Assembly (NCBI GenBank): GCA_902629695.1
Contig: CACORY010000001.1
Location: 216,566 to 280,565 of the forward strand
Source of the DNA: an uncultured Pelagibacteraceae bacterium
Lineage (GTDB): Bacteria > Pseudomonadota > Alphaproteobacteria > Pelagibacterales > Pelagibacteraceae
Direction of reading: 5' to 3'
DNA length: 64,000 nt
The notes beneath the pieces were generated by a model that searched no databases, was not told where the DNA came from, and was given only the letters and a program-made list of their open reading frames with translations. Numbering within the stretch: position 1 is the stretch's first letter; every line of letters starts with the position of its first letter. Shown one piece after another: positions 38,585-48,414 of this stretch. The position numbers were made by a program, and so were the translations under genes.

Positions 38585-39455
38585 AAAGAGTAAAATAAAA
38601 CCAAAGTTTCAAACTTTTCAAGATACAATTATAAATTTACAAAAATATTGGAGTAAACATGGATGTATAATTTTACAACCATATGATATGGAAGTTGGTG
38701 CTGGAACCTTTCATCCTGCTACAACATTAAGGTCACTTGGCCCAAAGCCATGGAAAGCTGCTTACGTTCAGCCTTCACGAAGGCCAACAGATGGAAGATA
38801 TGGAGACAACCCAAACAGGCTTCAACATTATTATCAGTTTCAAGTTATAATTAAGCCTTCTCCATCAAATATAAAAAAACTTTATCTCAATAGTTTGTCT
38901 GTGATCGGTATTAATCATAAAAATCATGATATTAGATTTGTCGAGGATGATTGGGAAAGTCCAACGTTAGGTGCTGCAGGATTAGGCTGGGAAGTTTGGT
39001 GTGATGGTATGGAGATAACTCAATTTACATATTTTCAACAGATGGCTGGATTTGAGTGTAAGCCTGTTTCTGTTGAATTAACATATGGTTTAGAAAGAAT
39101 TTGCATGTTTACTCAACAGAAACAAAATGTTTACGATTTAGTTTGGAATAATGAAAATGTAAAATACCGAGAAGTTTTTCATCAATCTGAAAAAGAATTT
39201 TCGGCTTATAATTTTGAGCATGCAAATACAACAAACCTTTTTAAAATGTTTGATATGTTTGAAAGTGAGGCCAAAGTTTTAGCTGAAAAAAAAATATCAT
39301 TGCCAGCATATGATCAGTGCTTAAAAGCGAGTCATGTTTTTAATATACTTGACTCACGGGGTGTAATTAGTGTTGCTCAAAGAGCAGAATATATAGGTCG
39401 GATAAGAGAGATAACCAAGTCAGCTGCTACTGTTTGGATAGATAGTCAATTATAA
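38574..39455 (+). CDS. glyQ: Glycyl-tRNA synthetase alpha subunit
   Basis: Catalytic alpha subunit of the bacterial alpha2beta2 glycyl-tRNA synthetase (about 293 residues). I prefer the ATG at 38574 ([19 protein letters not shown]) over the track start 38541, whose first 11 residues would lie in the coding region of the S49 peptidase and do not match the family. Class II motifs are visible in [39 protein letters not shown], and [21 protein letters not shown]. glyS follows 1 base later. Confidence 0.97.
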   Translation: MVSKKSKIKPKFQTFQDTIINLQKYWSKHGCIILQPYDMEVGAGTFHPATTLRSLGPKPWKAAYVQPSRRPTDGRYGDNPNRLQHYYQFQVIIKPSPSNIKKLYLNSLSVIGINHKNHDIRFVEDDWESPTLGAAGLGWEVWCDGMEITQFTYFQQMAGFECKPVSVELTYGLERICMFTQQKQNVYDLVWNNENVKYREVFHQSEKEFSAYNFEHANTTNLFKMFDMFESEAKVLAEKKISLPAYDQCLKASHVFNILDSRGVISVAQRAEYIGRIREITKSAATVWIDSQL

Positions 39456-39456
39456 A

Positions 39457-41529
39457 ATGGCAGAATTTTTTTTAGAGTTATTTAGTGAGGAAATTCCTGC
39501 AAAACTTCAAAAGAATTTGCGTGAAAAAATGTTAAAAGAATTTCAAAATTTTTTTTCATCAAAATCAATAAATTCAAAAAAAAATTTTTCTTTATCAACA
39601 CCAAACAGAATGATTATAGTATTTGAGGGTTTAGACAAACAAATAAGAATTTCTTCAGAGGAGACAAGAGGCCCCAAAACTAATGCTCCGGAACAAGCGT
39701 TAGAGGGTTTTTTAAGATCAAAAAGGATAGAAGAGAAAGATTTGTACAAAAGAAATACTGAAAAAGGTGAGTTTTATTTTTTTAAATCAAAAGCAAAGAC
39801 ACTTAATACACAAGAATTACTGATTGAATTTATCCCAAAGCTTTTAGAAAATTATCAATGGAAAAAATCAATGAGATGGGGCGAGTTTGATCTTATCTGG
39901 GGGAGACCTTTAAAATCAATTTTATCAGTTTTTGATAATAAGACGATTAATTTTAAGTTTCATCATATTGCGTCGTCAAACTCAACATTTATAGATAAAG
40001 ATTTTGAAGATAAAAAAAAGATCTTTAATAATTTTAAATCATATGAGAAATTTTTTAAAAAAAACCAAGTGATTATTAACCAAAATATAAGAAAAAAAAT
40101 AATTTCTAAAGAATTTTCAAAAATTTTAGAAAAAAGAAGATTGAAAATTGAGGAAAATGAAAGCTTACTAAATGAAGTAGTAGATCTAGTTGAAAATCCT
40201 AATGTTTTATCATGTAGTTTTGACAAAAAGTTTTTGTCTATTCCAAAAGAGATATTAATTCTAACAATGCAATCACATCAAAAGTACTTTCCAACTTTGG
40301 ATGAAAAAAACCAAGTGACAAACGAATTTTTAATCGTTGCCAATAAAAAAGATAAAAAAGGATTAATAAAGATTGGAAACGAAAGAGTTATTGAAGCTCG
40401 ATTAAGTGATGCAGAATTTTTCTGGAAAAAAGATAAAACACAAAATTTAGTAAAAAAAGTTTCTGACTTAAAATTGATTAATTTTTTTAAAGGTCTTGGT
40501 ACATATTTTGACAAAGTTCAAAGAATGAGAAAATTGGGTGGTATTATTTCTGATGAACTATTAATAAGTAAAGAGAAAGTTGAACTATCTGCATCAATTT
40601 GTAAAACAGATTTGACTTCAGATTTAGTTAAAGAATTTCCTGAACTTCAGGGTATAATGGGTGGATATTTTTCAGCTCATCAAGGATTTGATAAAGACAT
40701 ATCCCAAGCTATTAGTGATCAGTATCTTCCAATAGGTTTAGATTCTAAAGTTCCAAAAAAACTGTTAAGTGTAGCTTTATCTGTTACAGATAAAATTGAT
40801 ACTTTAGTTGGGTTTTTTGGTATTAATGAAAAACCTACAAGCTCAAAAGATCCATTCGCTTTAAGAAGAGTTGCACTAGGTATTATTAGAACAATTGTTG
40901 AAAATAAAATTGATCTTAAGTTAAACGATTTGCTTGTGTATTCTGTAAATTTATACAAAAGCCAAAATTTTGATTTAACAAATAACAATTTACAACAAGA
41001 GCTTCACAATTTTTTAAAAGATAGATTCAAGTATTACCTTAAAGAAAAACAAGTTCGTTTTGATATTATTGAGTCATCAATATCATCATTTTCAGCTAAT
41101 AAATTATTTTCGTCTTTTGAAAAGGCAAAGAGTTTAAATAAAATAATTAGTAACCAAGTGGGAATTGATATTATCTCAACTTTTAAAAGGGCGTCAAATA
41201 TATTAGAAAGCGAAATGAAAGATAATAAAATCGAAATATCTAATACAACTGATCCTGGTATTTTTAAAACAGATTATGAAAAAAATTTGTTTAAAAAAAT
41301 TAATGAAATTAAGAAATATTATTCAAGTATTGATAATGACGAGAATTATGAAAAATCGTTGTTAATTCTAGCTGATCTTAAAAAAGAAGTATTTGAGTTT
41401 TTTGATAATGTAAAAGTTAATGAGGAAAACGAGTTTTTGAGAAAAAACAGGCTGGAACTTATCAATATGTTATGTAAAACATTTCAAAATTTTATTAATT
41501 TTCAATTATTAAAAGCTAGTAATGAATAA
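39457..41529 (+). CDS. glyS: Glycyl-tRNA synthetase beta subunit
   Basis: Beta subunit (690 residues) binding tRNA-Gly. Starts MAEFFLELFSEEIPAKLQ, with KKSMRWGEFDLIWGRPLKSI, LTMQSHQKYFPTLDE, and the HD-like QGIMGGYFSAHQG region. C-terminal third is the DALR-like anticodon-binding part and is strongly lysine/asparagine-rich. Overlaps ppdK by 8 bases. Confidence 0.96.
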   Translation: MAEFFLELFSEEIPAKLQKNLREKMLKEFQNFFSSKSINSKKNFSLSTPNRMIIVFEGLDKQIRISSEETRGPKTNAPEQALEGFLRSKRIEEKDLYKRNTEKGEFYFFKSKAKTLNTQELLIEFIPKLLENYQWKKSMRWGEFDLIWGRPLKSILSVFDNKTINFKFHHIASSNSTFIDKDFEDKKKIFNNFKSYEKFFKKNQVIINQNIRKKIISKEFSKILEKRRLKIEENESLLNEVVDLVENPNVLSCSFDKKFLSIPKEILILTMQSHQKYFPTLDEKNQVTNEFLIVANKKDKKGLIKIGNERVIEARLSDAEFFWKKDKTQNLVKKVSDLKLINFFKGLGTYFDKVQRMRKLGGIISDELLISKEKVELSASICKTDLTSDLVKEFPELQGIMGGYFSAHQGFDKDISQAISDQYLPIGLDSKVPKKLLSVALSVTDKIDTLVGFFGINEKPTSSKDPFALRRVALGIIRTIVENKIDLKLNDLLVYSVNLYKSQNFDLTNNNLQQELHNFLKDRFKYYLKEKQVRFDIIESSISSFSANKLFSSFEKAKSLNKIISNQVGIDIISTFKRASNILESEMKDNKIEISNTTDPGIFKTDYEKNLFKKINEIKKYYSSIDNDENYEKSLLILADLKKEVFEFFDNVKVNEENEFLRKNRLELINMLCKTFQNFINFQLLKASNE

Positions 41530-44188
41530 ACTGATTTTAAATTTTAATTCTAAAGAATCGAAAAAAATTAAAGATCCTAAAAATTTTTTAGGTGGCAAAG
41601 GTGCTAACCTATCAGAAATGGGAAGAATGGGATTACCAGTCCCCCCAGGATTTACAATTTCAACAAAAGTTTGTGAAATTTTTTATAAAGATAAAAAAAA
41701 ATTGAATTCAAAATTAGTTGCTCAAATCAATAAAGAACTTAAAATAATAGAAAAACAAGTCTCCAAAAAATTTGGCGATTTAAAAAATCCGCTTCTTTTG
41801 TCTGTTAGATCAGGAGCAAGAGTATCAATGCCAGGAATGATGGATACAATTCTTAATTTAGGTCTTAATGATAAGACAGTTGTTGCCTTAGCTAAAAAAA
41901 CCTCAAATGGAAGATTTGCAAAAGACAGTTATAGAAGATTTATTCAAATGTATGCGAATGTTGTAATGAATGTAGAAAGCTATCATTTTGAAGAGTTAAT
42001 TGAAAATTATAAATTAACAAAAGGCGTATTGTTAGATACTGATTTAGATGAAGAAGATTGGGATGGTTTGATAATAGATTTTAAAAATACTGTAAAAGAA
42101 AAAACAGATAAAGATTTTCCTCAAGATGTTTATAAACAATTATTTGGAGCCATCAGTGCTGTTTTTTTATCTTGGGAAAGTAATAGAGCAAAAGTTTACA
42201 GAAAATTGAATCAAATTTCATCGGATTGGGGCACTGCAGTTAATGTTCAATCTATGGTTTTTGGAAACATGGGAAGTGACTGTGCTACAGGAGTAGTATT
42301 TACAAGGAATCCATCTAATGGATCAAATAATATTTATGGAGAATATCTTATTAATGCTCAAGGTGAGGACGTTGTAGCAGGAACCAGAACACCACAATAC
42401 ATTACCAAAAAAAGTAAAAAAGAGGCAAAAGTTAAAGAGGCATCAATGGAGGAGACGATGCCCAAAGTATATTTAGAATTATTAAAAATTTTAAAGAAAT
42501 TAGAAAAACATTATAAAGATATGCAAGACGTAGAATTTACAGTCGAAAATAATAAACTTTGGATTTTACAGACACGTTCAGGCAAAAGAACATCAAAGTC
42601 AGCTGTTAAAATTGCAGTTGATATGGTTAAAGAAAAGTTAATTTCAAAAAAAGATGCTATTTTAAGAATTGATCCAAATTCTTTAGATACTTTATTGCAT
42701 CCTACTTTAGACGAAAAAAGTTCAATTCAAGTAATAGCAAATGGTCTTCCAGCATCTCCTGGAGCAGCTAGTGGAAAAGTAGTCTTTACCTCAGAAGAAG
42801 CTGAGAGATTAAATGATATGATGCAAGACACAATTTTAGTAAGAATTGAAACTTCTCCTGAAGATATAAAAGGCATGCATGCTGCTAAAGGAATTTTAAC
42901 TGCGAGAGGTGGAATGACTAGCCATGCAGCAGTTGTCGCTCGCGGTATGGGTAGGCCATGTGTTTCTGGTTCTAGTGAAATAGATATTAATTACGATAAA
43001 AAAGTTTTTAAAACCTCATCGGTTGAAGTAAAAGAGGGTGATACAATTACAATAGATGGATCTACTGGCAGGATTATTTTAGGAACAGTCCCAACGGTTA
43101 AACCTGAGATATCAGGGGATTTTTCAAAGTTAATGAGTTGGGCAGACAATATTAGAAAATTAAAGATCAGAACAAACTCTGAAACACCACTAGATACTAA
43201 GACAGCAAGAGAATTTGGTGCTGAGGGGATTGGTCTTTGTAGAACAGAACATATGTTTTTTGATGAAGAAAGAATTTTATCAGTAAGAGAAATGATTTTA
43301 TCAAAAACAAAAGAAGATAGAGCTAAAGCATTAGAAAAGTTATTACCTCATCAAAAAAATGACTTCATAGAAATATTTAAAATTATGCAAGGTCTTCCAG
43401 TCACTGTCAGATTACTTGACCCACCACTTCATGAATTTTTACCGAAATCTGATAAAGAAATTTCAGAAATTGCAAATGTAGTCGGAACAGATAAAAAAGA
43501 GGTTAGGTCAAGAATAGAGGAACTTCATGAGCAAAACCCAATGTTAGGACATAGAGGATGTAGATTGGGTATTTCATTTCCTGAAATTTATGAAATGCAG
43601 TGTAGAGCAATTTTTGAAGCTCTGTCAGATCTAAAAAAAAATAAACAAAAATCAGCTTTTCCAGAAATTATGATACCACTGGTTTCTACAGAAGCAGAAA
43701 TAAAAATAATGAAAGATCTTGTGATCAGTATTGCTAAAAAAGTTCAAAATGAAAATAAGACAAAAATAGAATTTCTAGTAGGAACTATGATAGAATTACC
43801 AAGGGCAGCAATCAAAGCTAAAGATATTGCTAAACACGCTGAATTTTTTAGTTTTGGGACAAATGACTTAACCCAAACTACTTTTGGAATAAGTAGAGAC
43901 GATAGTGGTAAATTTTTGAATGATTATATTGATAATAAAATTTTTATGATAGATCCGTTTGTATCTATCGATGATGGTGTTAAAGACTTAGTAAAATTAG
44001 CAGTTGAAAAAGGAAAAAAACAAAATAAAAAGATTAAACTAGGAATTTGTGGAGAACACGGTGGGGATCCTAAAAGTATTAATTTTTGCTCAAAAGTTGG
44101 TTTAAATTATGTTTCATGTTCACCATATAGAGTCCCAATTGCAAGATTAGCTGCAGCACAAGCAGAACTTACTAAAAATTACAATTAA
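41522..44188 (+). CDS. ppdK: Pyruvate, phosphate dikinase
   Basis: Interconverts pyruvate + ATP + Pi with PEP + AMP + PPi (888 residues, full length). Domain order is clear: N-terminal nucleotide-binding FLGGKGANLSEMGRMGLPVPPGFT, the phosphohistidine in GGMTSHAAVVARGMGRPCV near residue 466, and the C-terminal PEP-binding barrel with EGIGLCRTEHMFF, VRLLDPPLHEFLP and SFGTNDLTQTTFG. In the SAR11 group PPDK is thought to stand in for pyruvate kinase. Regulation by PDRP is not indicated in the window. It overlaps glyS, the usual alphaproteobacterial glyS-ppdK order. Confidence 0.97.
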   Translation: MNKLILNFNSKESKKIKDPKNFLGGKGANLSEMGRMGLPVPPGFTISTKVCEIFYKDKKKLNSKLVAQINKELKIIEKQVSKKFGDLKNPLLLSVRSGARVSMPGMMDTILNLGLNDKTVVALAKKTSNGRFAKDSYRRFIQMYANVVMNVESYHFEELIENYKLTKGVLLDTDLDEEDWDGLIIDFKNTVKEKTDKDFPQDVYKQLFGAISAVFLSWESNRAKVYRKLNQISSDWGTAVNVQSMVFGNMGSDCATGVVFTRNPSNGSNNIYGEYLINAQGEDVVAGTRTPQYITKKSKKEAKVKEASMEETMPKVYLELLKILKKLEKHYKDMQDVEFTVENNKLWILQTRSGKRTSKSAVKIAVDMVKEKLISKKDAILRIDPNSLDTLLHPTLDEKSSIQVIANGLPASPGAASGKVVFTSEEAERLNDMMQDTILVRIETSPEDIKGMHAAKGILTARGGMTSHAAVVARGMGRPCVSGSSEIDINYDKKVFKTSSVEVKEGDTITIDGSTGRIILGTVPTVKPEISGDFSKLMSWADNIRKLKIRTNSETPLDTKTAREFGAEGIGLCRTEHMFFDEERILSVREMILSKTKEDRAKALEKLLPHQKNDFIEIFKIMQGLPVTVRLLDPPLHEFLPKSDKEISEIANVVGTDKKEVRSRIEELHEQNPMLGHRGCRLGISFPEIYEMQCRAIFEALSDLKKNKQKSAFPEIMIPLVSTEAEIKIMKDLVISIAKKVQNENKTKIEFLVGTMIELPRAAIKAKDIAKHAEFFSFGTNDLTQTTFGISRDDSGKFLNDYIDNKIFMIDPFVSIDDGVKDLVKLAVEKGKKQNKKIKLGICGEHGGDPKSINFCSKVGLNYVSCSPYRVPIARLAAAQAELTKNYN

Positions 44189-44189
44189 T

Positions 44190-45029
44190 TTAATTTATAA
44201 TTTCTAATTTGAAGTCTATTGCAGGAGCACTATGTGTAATACTCCCAATTGAAATTCTATCTACCCCAGTCAATGCAACCGATCTAACATTTTTTAAGTT
44301 TATATTTCCTGAGGCTTCAGTTTCATAATATTTTTTTGCAAGTTTAACACCCAATTTTAAATTTTTTAAATTCATATTATCAAATAAAATAGTATTAAAT
44401 TTTAACCCCATAATTTTTTTTAATTGTTTAATTTTATCAACTTCTACAGTAATTTTTTTTTTATGATTATTCTTGATAGCCTTCAAAACTAGCTCTCTTA
44501 TGTCAGAACTTGCAATATGATTATCCTTAATCAAAAATTCATCACTTAAATTAAATCTATGATTGGTACCACCTCCTAATTTAACAGCATATTTTTGAAT
44601 AACTCTATAATTTGGTAGAGTTTTTCTAGTACAGCAAATTTTACATTTTTTTCCAGCTAGTTTAACAAATTGATTTGTCTTAGTTGCGATACCTGAAATA
44701 TGGGATAAGAAATTTAAAGCAACTCTCTCTGCAATCAATATTGAGTTTGCCCTTCCCTTGACTGTTGCAATAATAGAATTTTTCCCAACTAAAGAGCCAT
44801 CTTTCTTTTTAGAAATAAATTTAATTTTATTATCTACCTTAGAAAAAGTATGTTTTGCGAATAATAAACCAGCAATTATAGCTTTTTGATTTGATATTAA
44901 TCTTGCACTTACAATCTTATTATTATTTATTAAGTTTGTAGTTATGTCACCATTGGGAAATAAATCTTCAGTTAATGCAAGCTTAACTCGATCTTTGATA
45001 TAATCTTCACTTAATTTAATTTTTGACAC
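44190..45029 (-). CDS. nadC: Quinolinate phosphoribosyltransferase
   Basis: Makes nicotinate mononucleotide from quinolinate and PRPP (279 residues). Features: ALTEDLFPNGDITTNLI at the start, ILIAERVALNFLSHISGIATKT, CCTRKTLPNYRVIQKYAVKLGGGTNHRFNLSD for PRPP binding, and VEVDKIKQLK. GTG start, 6 bases after nadA. No nadB lies between nadA and nadC. Confidence 0.96.
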   Translation of the reverse strand: MSKIKLSEDYIKDRVKLALTEDLFPNGDITTNLINNNKIVSARLISNQKAIIAGLLFAKHTFSKVDNKIKFISKKKDGSLVGKNSIIATVKGRANSILIAERVALNFLSHISGIATKTNQFVKLAGKKCKICCTRKTLPNYRVIQKYAVKLGGGTNHRFNLSDEFLIKDNHIASSDIRELVLKAIKNNHKKKITVEVDKIKQLKKIMGLKFNTILFDNMNLKNLKLGVKLAKKYYETEASGNINLKNVRSVALTGVDRISIGSITHSAPAIDFKLEIIN

Positions 45030-45035
45030 AAAGTG

Positions 45036-46025
45036 TTATCTACCTATAGCAACCATTTTTTCTACTGATAATCTAGCTTTATCAATAGTTACTTGATCCA
45101 TAGTTATTTCACCAGTTTCATTTTCTAAACAATCTAATATTTTCGGAAGAGTAATTTTTTTCATATGAGGACACATATTACATGGTCTAATGAATTCAAC
45201 ATTAGGATTTTCCACTTGAATATTGTCACTCATTGAACATTCCGTAACCATCATTACTTTTTTTGGCTGGTTATCTTTAACATAATTAATCATACCTGAT
45301 GTTGAACCTGCAAAATCACTTGCTTTAATTACTTCAGGAGGACACTCTGGATGAGCGATTATCTTAATTCCAGGATTATTTTTTCTTATATTTTCAATTT
45401 CTTTTTGATTAAATTGATCGTGCACTATACAAATTCCCTTCCAAGAAATAATTTCAACATCAGTCTGTGAAGCAACATATTTTGCAAGATAATCATCAGG
45501 TAAGAATATTACTTTTTTAACTCCTAATGACTTTACAATTTTAACAGCATTTGCTGAAGTACAACACACATCTGTCTCTGCTTTTACATCTGCTGAAGTA
45601 TTTACATAAGATACAACTGGAACACCTGGATATCTTTCTTTAAGTAACCTTACATCTTTTCCTGTAATAGATGATGACAGAGAACATCCAGCATCCATAT
45701 CTGGTAATAAAACTTTCTTATTTGGACTCATTAATTTTGCAGTCTCAGCCATAAAATGAACTCCAGCCATAACAATTATATCTGCTGAAGTTTTTGATGC
45801 TTCTACAGCTAGAGCCAAAGAGTCTGCAGAAAAATCTGCAATACCATGGTAAATTTCTGGCGTTTGATAATTGTGAGCAAGAATTACTGCATTTTTTTCT
45901 TTTTTGAGTTGATTAATTTTATAAATGTAAGGCGCATGTATTGACCATTCAATCTCAGGCATAACCTTTGATATTTTTTGGTAAATTGGATCTGTAGCTT
46001 CTCTTACTTCTTGATTAAATTCCAT
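45036..46025 (-). CDS. nadA: Quinolinate synthase A
   Basis: 4Fe-4S enzyme condensing iminoaspartate with dihydroxyacetone phosphate. Triplicated fold with the cluster cysteines expected in DMDAGCSLSSS, VTECSMSDN and PCNMCPHMKKI. AVILAHNYQTPEIYHGIADFSADSL is the conserved N-terminal block. The track begins at a TTG (46031); the ATG two codons on, MEFNQEVREATD, is used here. Sits upstream of nadC. A source of iminoaspartate (nadB or an aspartate dehydrogenase) is not in view. Confidence 0.96.
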   Translation of the reverse strand: MEFNQEVREATDPIYQKISKVMPEIEWSIHAPYIYKINQLKKEKNAVILAHNYQTPEIYHGIADFSADSLALAVEASKTSADIIVMAGVHFMAETAKLMSPNKKVLLPDMDAGCSLSSSITGKDVRLLKERYPGVPVVSYVNTSADVKAETDVCCTSANAVKIVKSLGVKKVIFLPDDYLAKYVASQTDVEIISWKGICIVHDQFNQKEIENIRKNNPGIKIIAHPECPPEVIKASDFAGSTSGMINYVKDNQPKKVMMVTECSMSDNIQVENPNVEFIRPCNMCPHMKKITLPKILDCLENETGEITMDQVTIDKARLSVEKMVAIGR

Positions 46026-46042
46026 AAACAAAATTTATCAAT

Positions 46043-46071
46043 TTGAAACCTACTTGTCATTGATTTAATGT
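46043..46071 (+). promoter_or_regulatory. Possible promoter of tRNA-Leu
   Basis: TTGAAA and TAATGT with a 17-base spacer lie about 12 bases before the 5' end of the tRNA. The -35 is good and the -10 poor; called from position. Confidence 0.3.
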
Positions 46072-46082
46072 GGGTCATATTT

Positions 46083-46168
46083 GCGGCCATGCTGAAATTG
46101 GTAGACAGGCACGGTTGAGGGCCGTGTGGACCTAGTCCATGAGAGTTCGAGTCTCTCTGGCCGCACCA
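46083..46168 (+). tRNA. tRNA-Leu (GAG)
   Basis: 86-base class II tRNA with encoded CCA. The acceptor stem is GCGGCCA/TGGCCGC, the anticodon arm CACGG TTGAGGG CCGTG gives GAG, and a long variable arm (TGGACCTAGTCCA) marks it as leucine. It lies between divergent nadA and the convergent ygfZ, whose stop is 4 bases from the tRNA 3' end. Confidence 0.97.
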
Positions 46169-46172
46169 AAAT

Positions 46173-47060
46173 TTAAATCTTTAACCACTCAGGTATTAAT
46201 ATTTTAAAAGATCCGTTTTTACTTTGAAATATGGAGTCTTTATCAAAATCCTCATGTAAGTATTTTATTAATGCAAATGGATATTCCTCATTAATCAAAA
46301 CTTTTCCGATTTCAACATCATTATTATATATTGTCTCATCTTCTAATAATTTCCCTTTTATAATCTCAATTGGAAATAATCTTTTTGAAAGTTTATTTTT
46401 TAATTTTATTCTTGCTGTATTTTCCTGACCGACATAGCATCCTTTTTTAAAATCTATTCCATTTAATTCCTCAAAGTTACATTCAATACCAAATAATTTA
46501 TTCTTTAATTTATTTAGATTTTTTGGAACAATTCCAAGTTTATGACTTTGCATGTAATAATTTTCAATTTTATCGTCTTTCAATTCAAGTTTTTTTAAAG
46601 ATAAATAAAGTTTTTCTAAATTGATAATTAATCTGGCTCCTAAATGTTTATTTCTTGGATCTAAAATTATGGGATCTTCTCTATATTTAAATGTAAAACC
46701 TAAAATATCTTTTGAACCATTTATAGAAAGATATTTTTCATAACCAAAACTTGCTACGACAAATTCATTGCTGAGATTAAGAATTTCTACTTTGGATCTG
46801 ATTTTGTACAAATGCAACTGTTTAAATATTTCTTCGGATTGAGATTTTTCACAATCAATAAAGAAACCTGATTTATGTTTTACAATAATAAACTCATATA
46901 AAAACTTTCCTTGAGGGGTTAATAAAGATGCAAAACAACTTGAATTATCTGTGACTTTATTAATGTCATTACTAATTAAATTTTGTAAAAAATTTTGAGA
47001 GTCCTCGCCACTTACAAAGAGTAAAGCTCTGTCTTTTAATATATAAACACTGTTTTTCAT
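46173..47060 (-). CDS. ygfZ: Folate-binding Fe-S cluster assembly protein YgfZ
   Basis: Glycine-cleavage-T-like, tetrahydrofolate-binding protein that aids repair or maturation of 4Fe-4S enzymes (295 residues). The diagnostic signature is KGCYVGQENTARIK near residue 215, preceded by the N-terminal LLFVSGEDSQNFLQNLISND and ASLLTPQGKFLYEF. The genome needs it for clients such as NadA, encoded just upstream. Weak conservation outside the signature is normal. Confidence 0.9.
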   Translation of the reverse strand: MKNSVYILKDRALLFVSGEDSQNFLQNLISNDINKVTDNSSCFASLLTPQGKFLYEFIIVKHKSGFFIDCEKSQSEEIFKQLHLYKIRSKVEILNLSNEFVVASFGYEKYLSINGSKDILGFTFKYREDPIILDPRNKHLGARLIINLEKLYLSLKKLELKDDKIENYYMQSHKLGIVPKNLNKLKNKLFGIECNFEELNGIDFKKGCYVGQENTARIKLKNKLSKRLFPIEIIKGKLLEDETIYNNDVEIGKVLINEEYPFALIKYLHEDFDKDSIFQSKNGSFKILIPEWLKI

Positions 47061-47103
47061 ATTTGATTGATATACATTTTTAATATAATAACTTTTTTTA
47101 GAA

Positions 47104-48414
47104 ATGTTAGATCTAATAATAAAAAATGGACAGTGTTATATTAATGGAAAATTAGAAGAGAGAGATATCGCTGTTAAAGATGGTAAAATTATTAAGATAG
47201 GTGAAGTTTCAGAGGAAGCAAAAGAAGTTTACGATGCAAAAAATCAAATTGTTTTACCAGGCTGTATAGATACTCAAACACATTTTAGAGAACCAGGCTC
47301 AACTGATACAGAGGATCTTCATTCAGGTAGTAGAGCTGCAATAGTGGGAGGTATCACAGCTGTATTTGAAATGCCAAATACCAATCCACCGACTGCAAAC
47401 ATAAAAGAATTTCAAAGAAAACTAGATCTTGCTAAAAATAGAATGTTTTGCAATTATGCTTTTTATTTTGGAGCAACAGCTGACAACGTAGGTCAATTAG
47501 CAGAACTAAAAGACTTAGAAGGATGTTGTGGTATAAAACTATTTGCAGGATCTTCGACAGGTAATCTTTTAGTAGCAGAGGAAGAGGATATTGATAAAGT
47601 ATTTCAAAACTGTTCTAAAGTTGTAGCAGTACATTCAGAAGACGAGGAAATTTTAAATAAAAATAAAAAATTGATTAAACAAGGAGATGTGCATTCTCAT
47701 CCTGTGTGGAGAAGTGAAGAGTGTGCAATGTCATCGACAAGAAGAATAGTTAGAATTGCTGAAAAATATAACAAAAAAGCTCATGTACTTCATATAACAA
47801 CTAAACAGGAAATAGATTTTTTATCTCAACACAAAGGAAATATTACATTTGAAATTACTCCCCAGCATCTAACTATCTATGCACCAGATTGTTATGATAA
47901 ACTTGGAACTTATGCACAAATGAATCCGCCCATAAGAGATAAATCTCATTACGATCGATTGTGGTATGCAGTAAAAAATAATTTAAATGATACTATTGGT
48001 TCAGATCATGCTCCTCATTTAAAAGTTAATAAAGATAAAGAATATCCGAACTCACCTTCAGGAATGCCAGGCGTTCAAACTCTCATGCCAGTAATGTTGA
48101 ACCACGTTAATGATGGAAAATTATCACTTAATCAGTTGATTAATTTAGTGTGTGAAAATCCAGTAAAAATTTTTGGAATTAAAAATAAAGGATTTATCAA
48201 AGAAAATTACGATGCAGATTTTACTATAGTAGATATGAATAAAAAGATTATTATTAAGAATGAAAATATTGAGAGTAAATGTGGATGGTCACCTTTTAAT
48301 GGAGTTGAATTTAAGGGTACACCAATGGCCACAATTATCTCCGGAAAAATAAAAATGAAAGATGGTAAGATTTTAGGAGATCCAGAGGGAACGGCTTTAG
48401 AATTTTCGAATTAA
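47104..48414 (+). CDS. pyrC: Dihydroorotase
   Basis: Zinc amidohydrolase closing the dihydroorotate ring in pyrimidine synthesis (436 residues; class I long form). Metal-binding DTQTHFREPG near residue 58 and the later SDHAPH motif are present, with KLFAGSSTGNLLV near the carboxylated-lysine position. C-terminal GWSPFNGVEFKGTP is typical. Alternatives among amidohydrolases (allantoinase, hydantoinase) are less likely given the FREPG and SDHAPH context. It overlaps the convergent surface-protein gene by 18 bases. Confidence 0.9.
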   Translation: MLDLIIKNGQCYINGKLEERDIAVKDGKIIKIGEVSEEAKEVYDAKNQIVLPGCIDTQTHFREPGSTDTEDLHSGSRAAIVGGITAVFEMPNTNPPTANIKEFQRKLDLAKNRMFCNYAFYFGATADNVGQLAELKDLEGCCGIKLFAGSSTGNLLVAEEEDIDKVFQNCSKVVAVHSEDEEILNKNKKLIKQGDVHSHPVWRSEECAMSSTRRIVRIAEKYNKKAHVLHITTKQEIDFLSQHKGNITFEITPQHLTIYAPDCYDKLGTYAQMNPPIRDKSHYDRLWYAVKNNLNDTIGSDHAPHLKVNKDKEYPNSPSGMPGVQTLMPVMLNHVNDGKLSLNQLINLVCENPVKIFGIKNKGFIKENYDADFTIVDMNKKIIIKNENIESKCGWSPFNGVEFKGTPMATIISGKIKMKDGKILGDPEGTALEFSN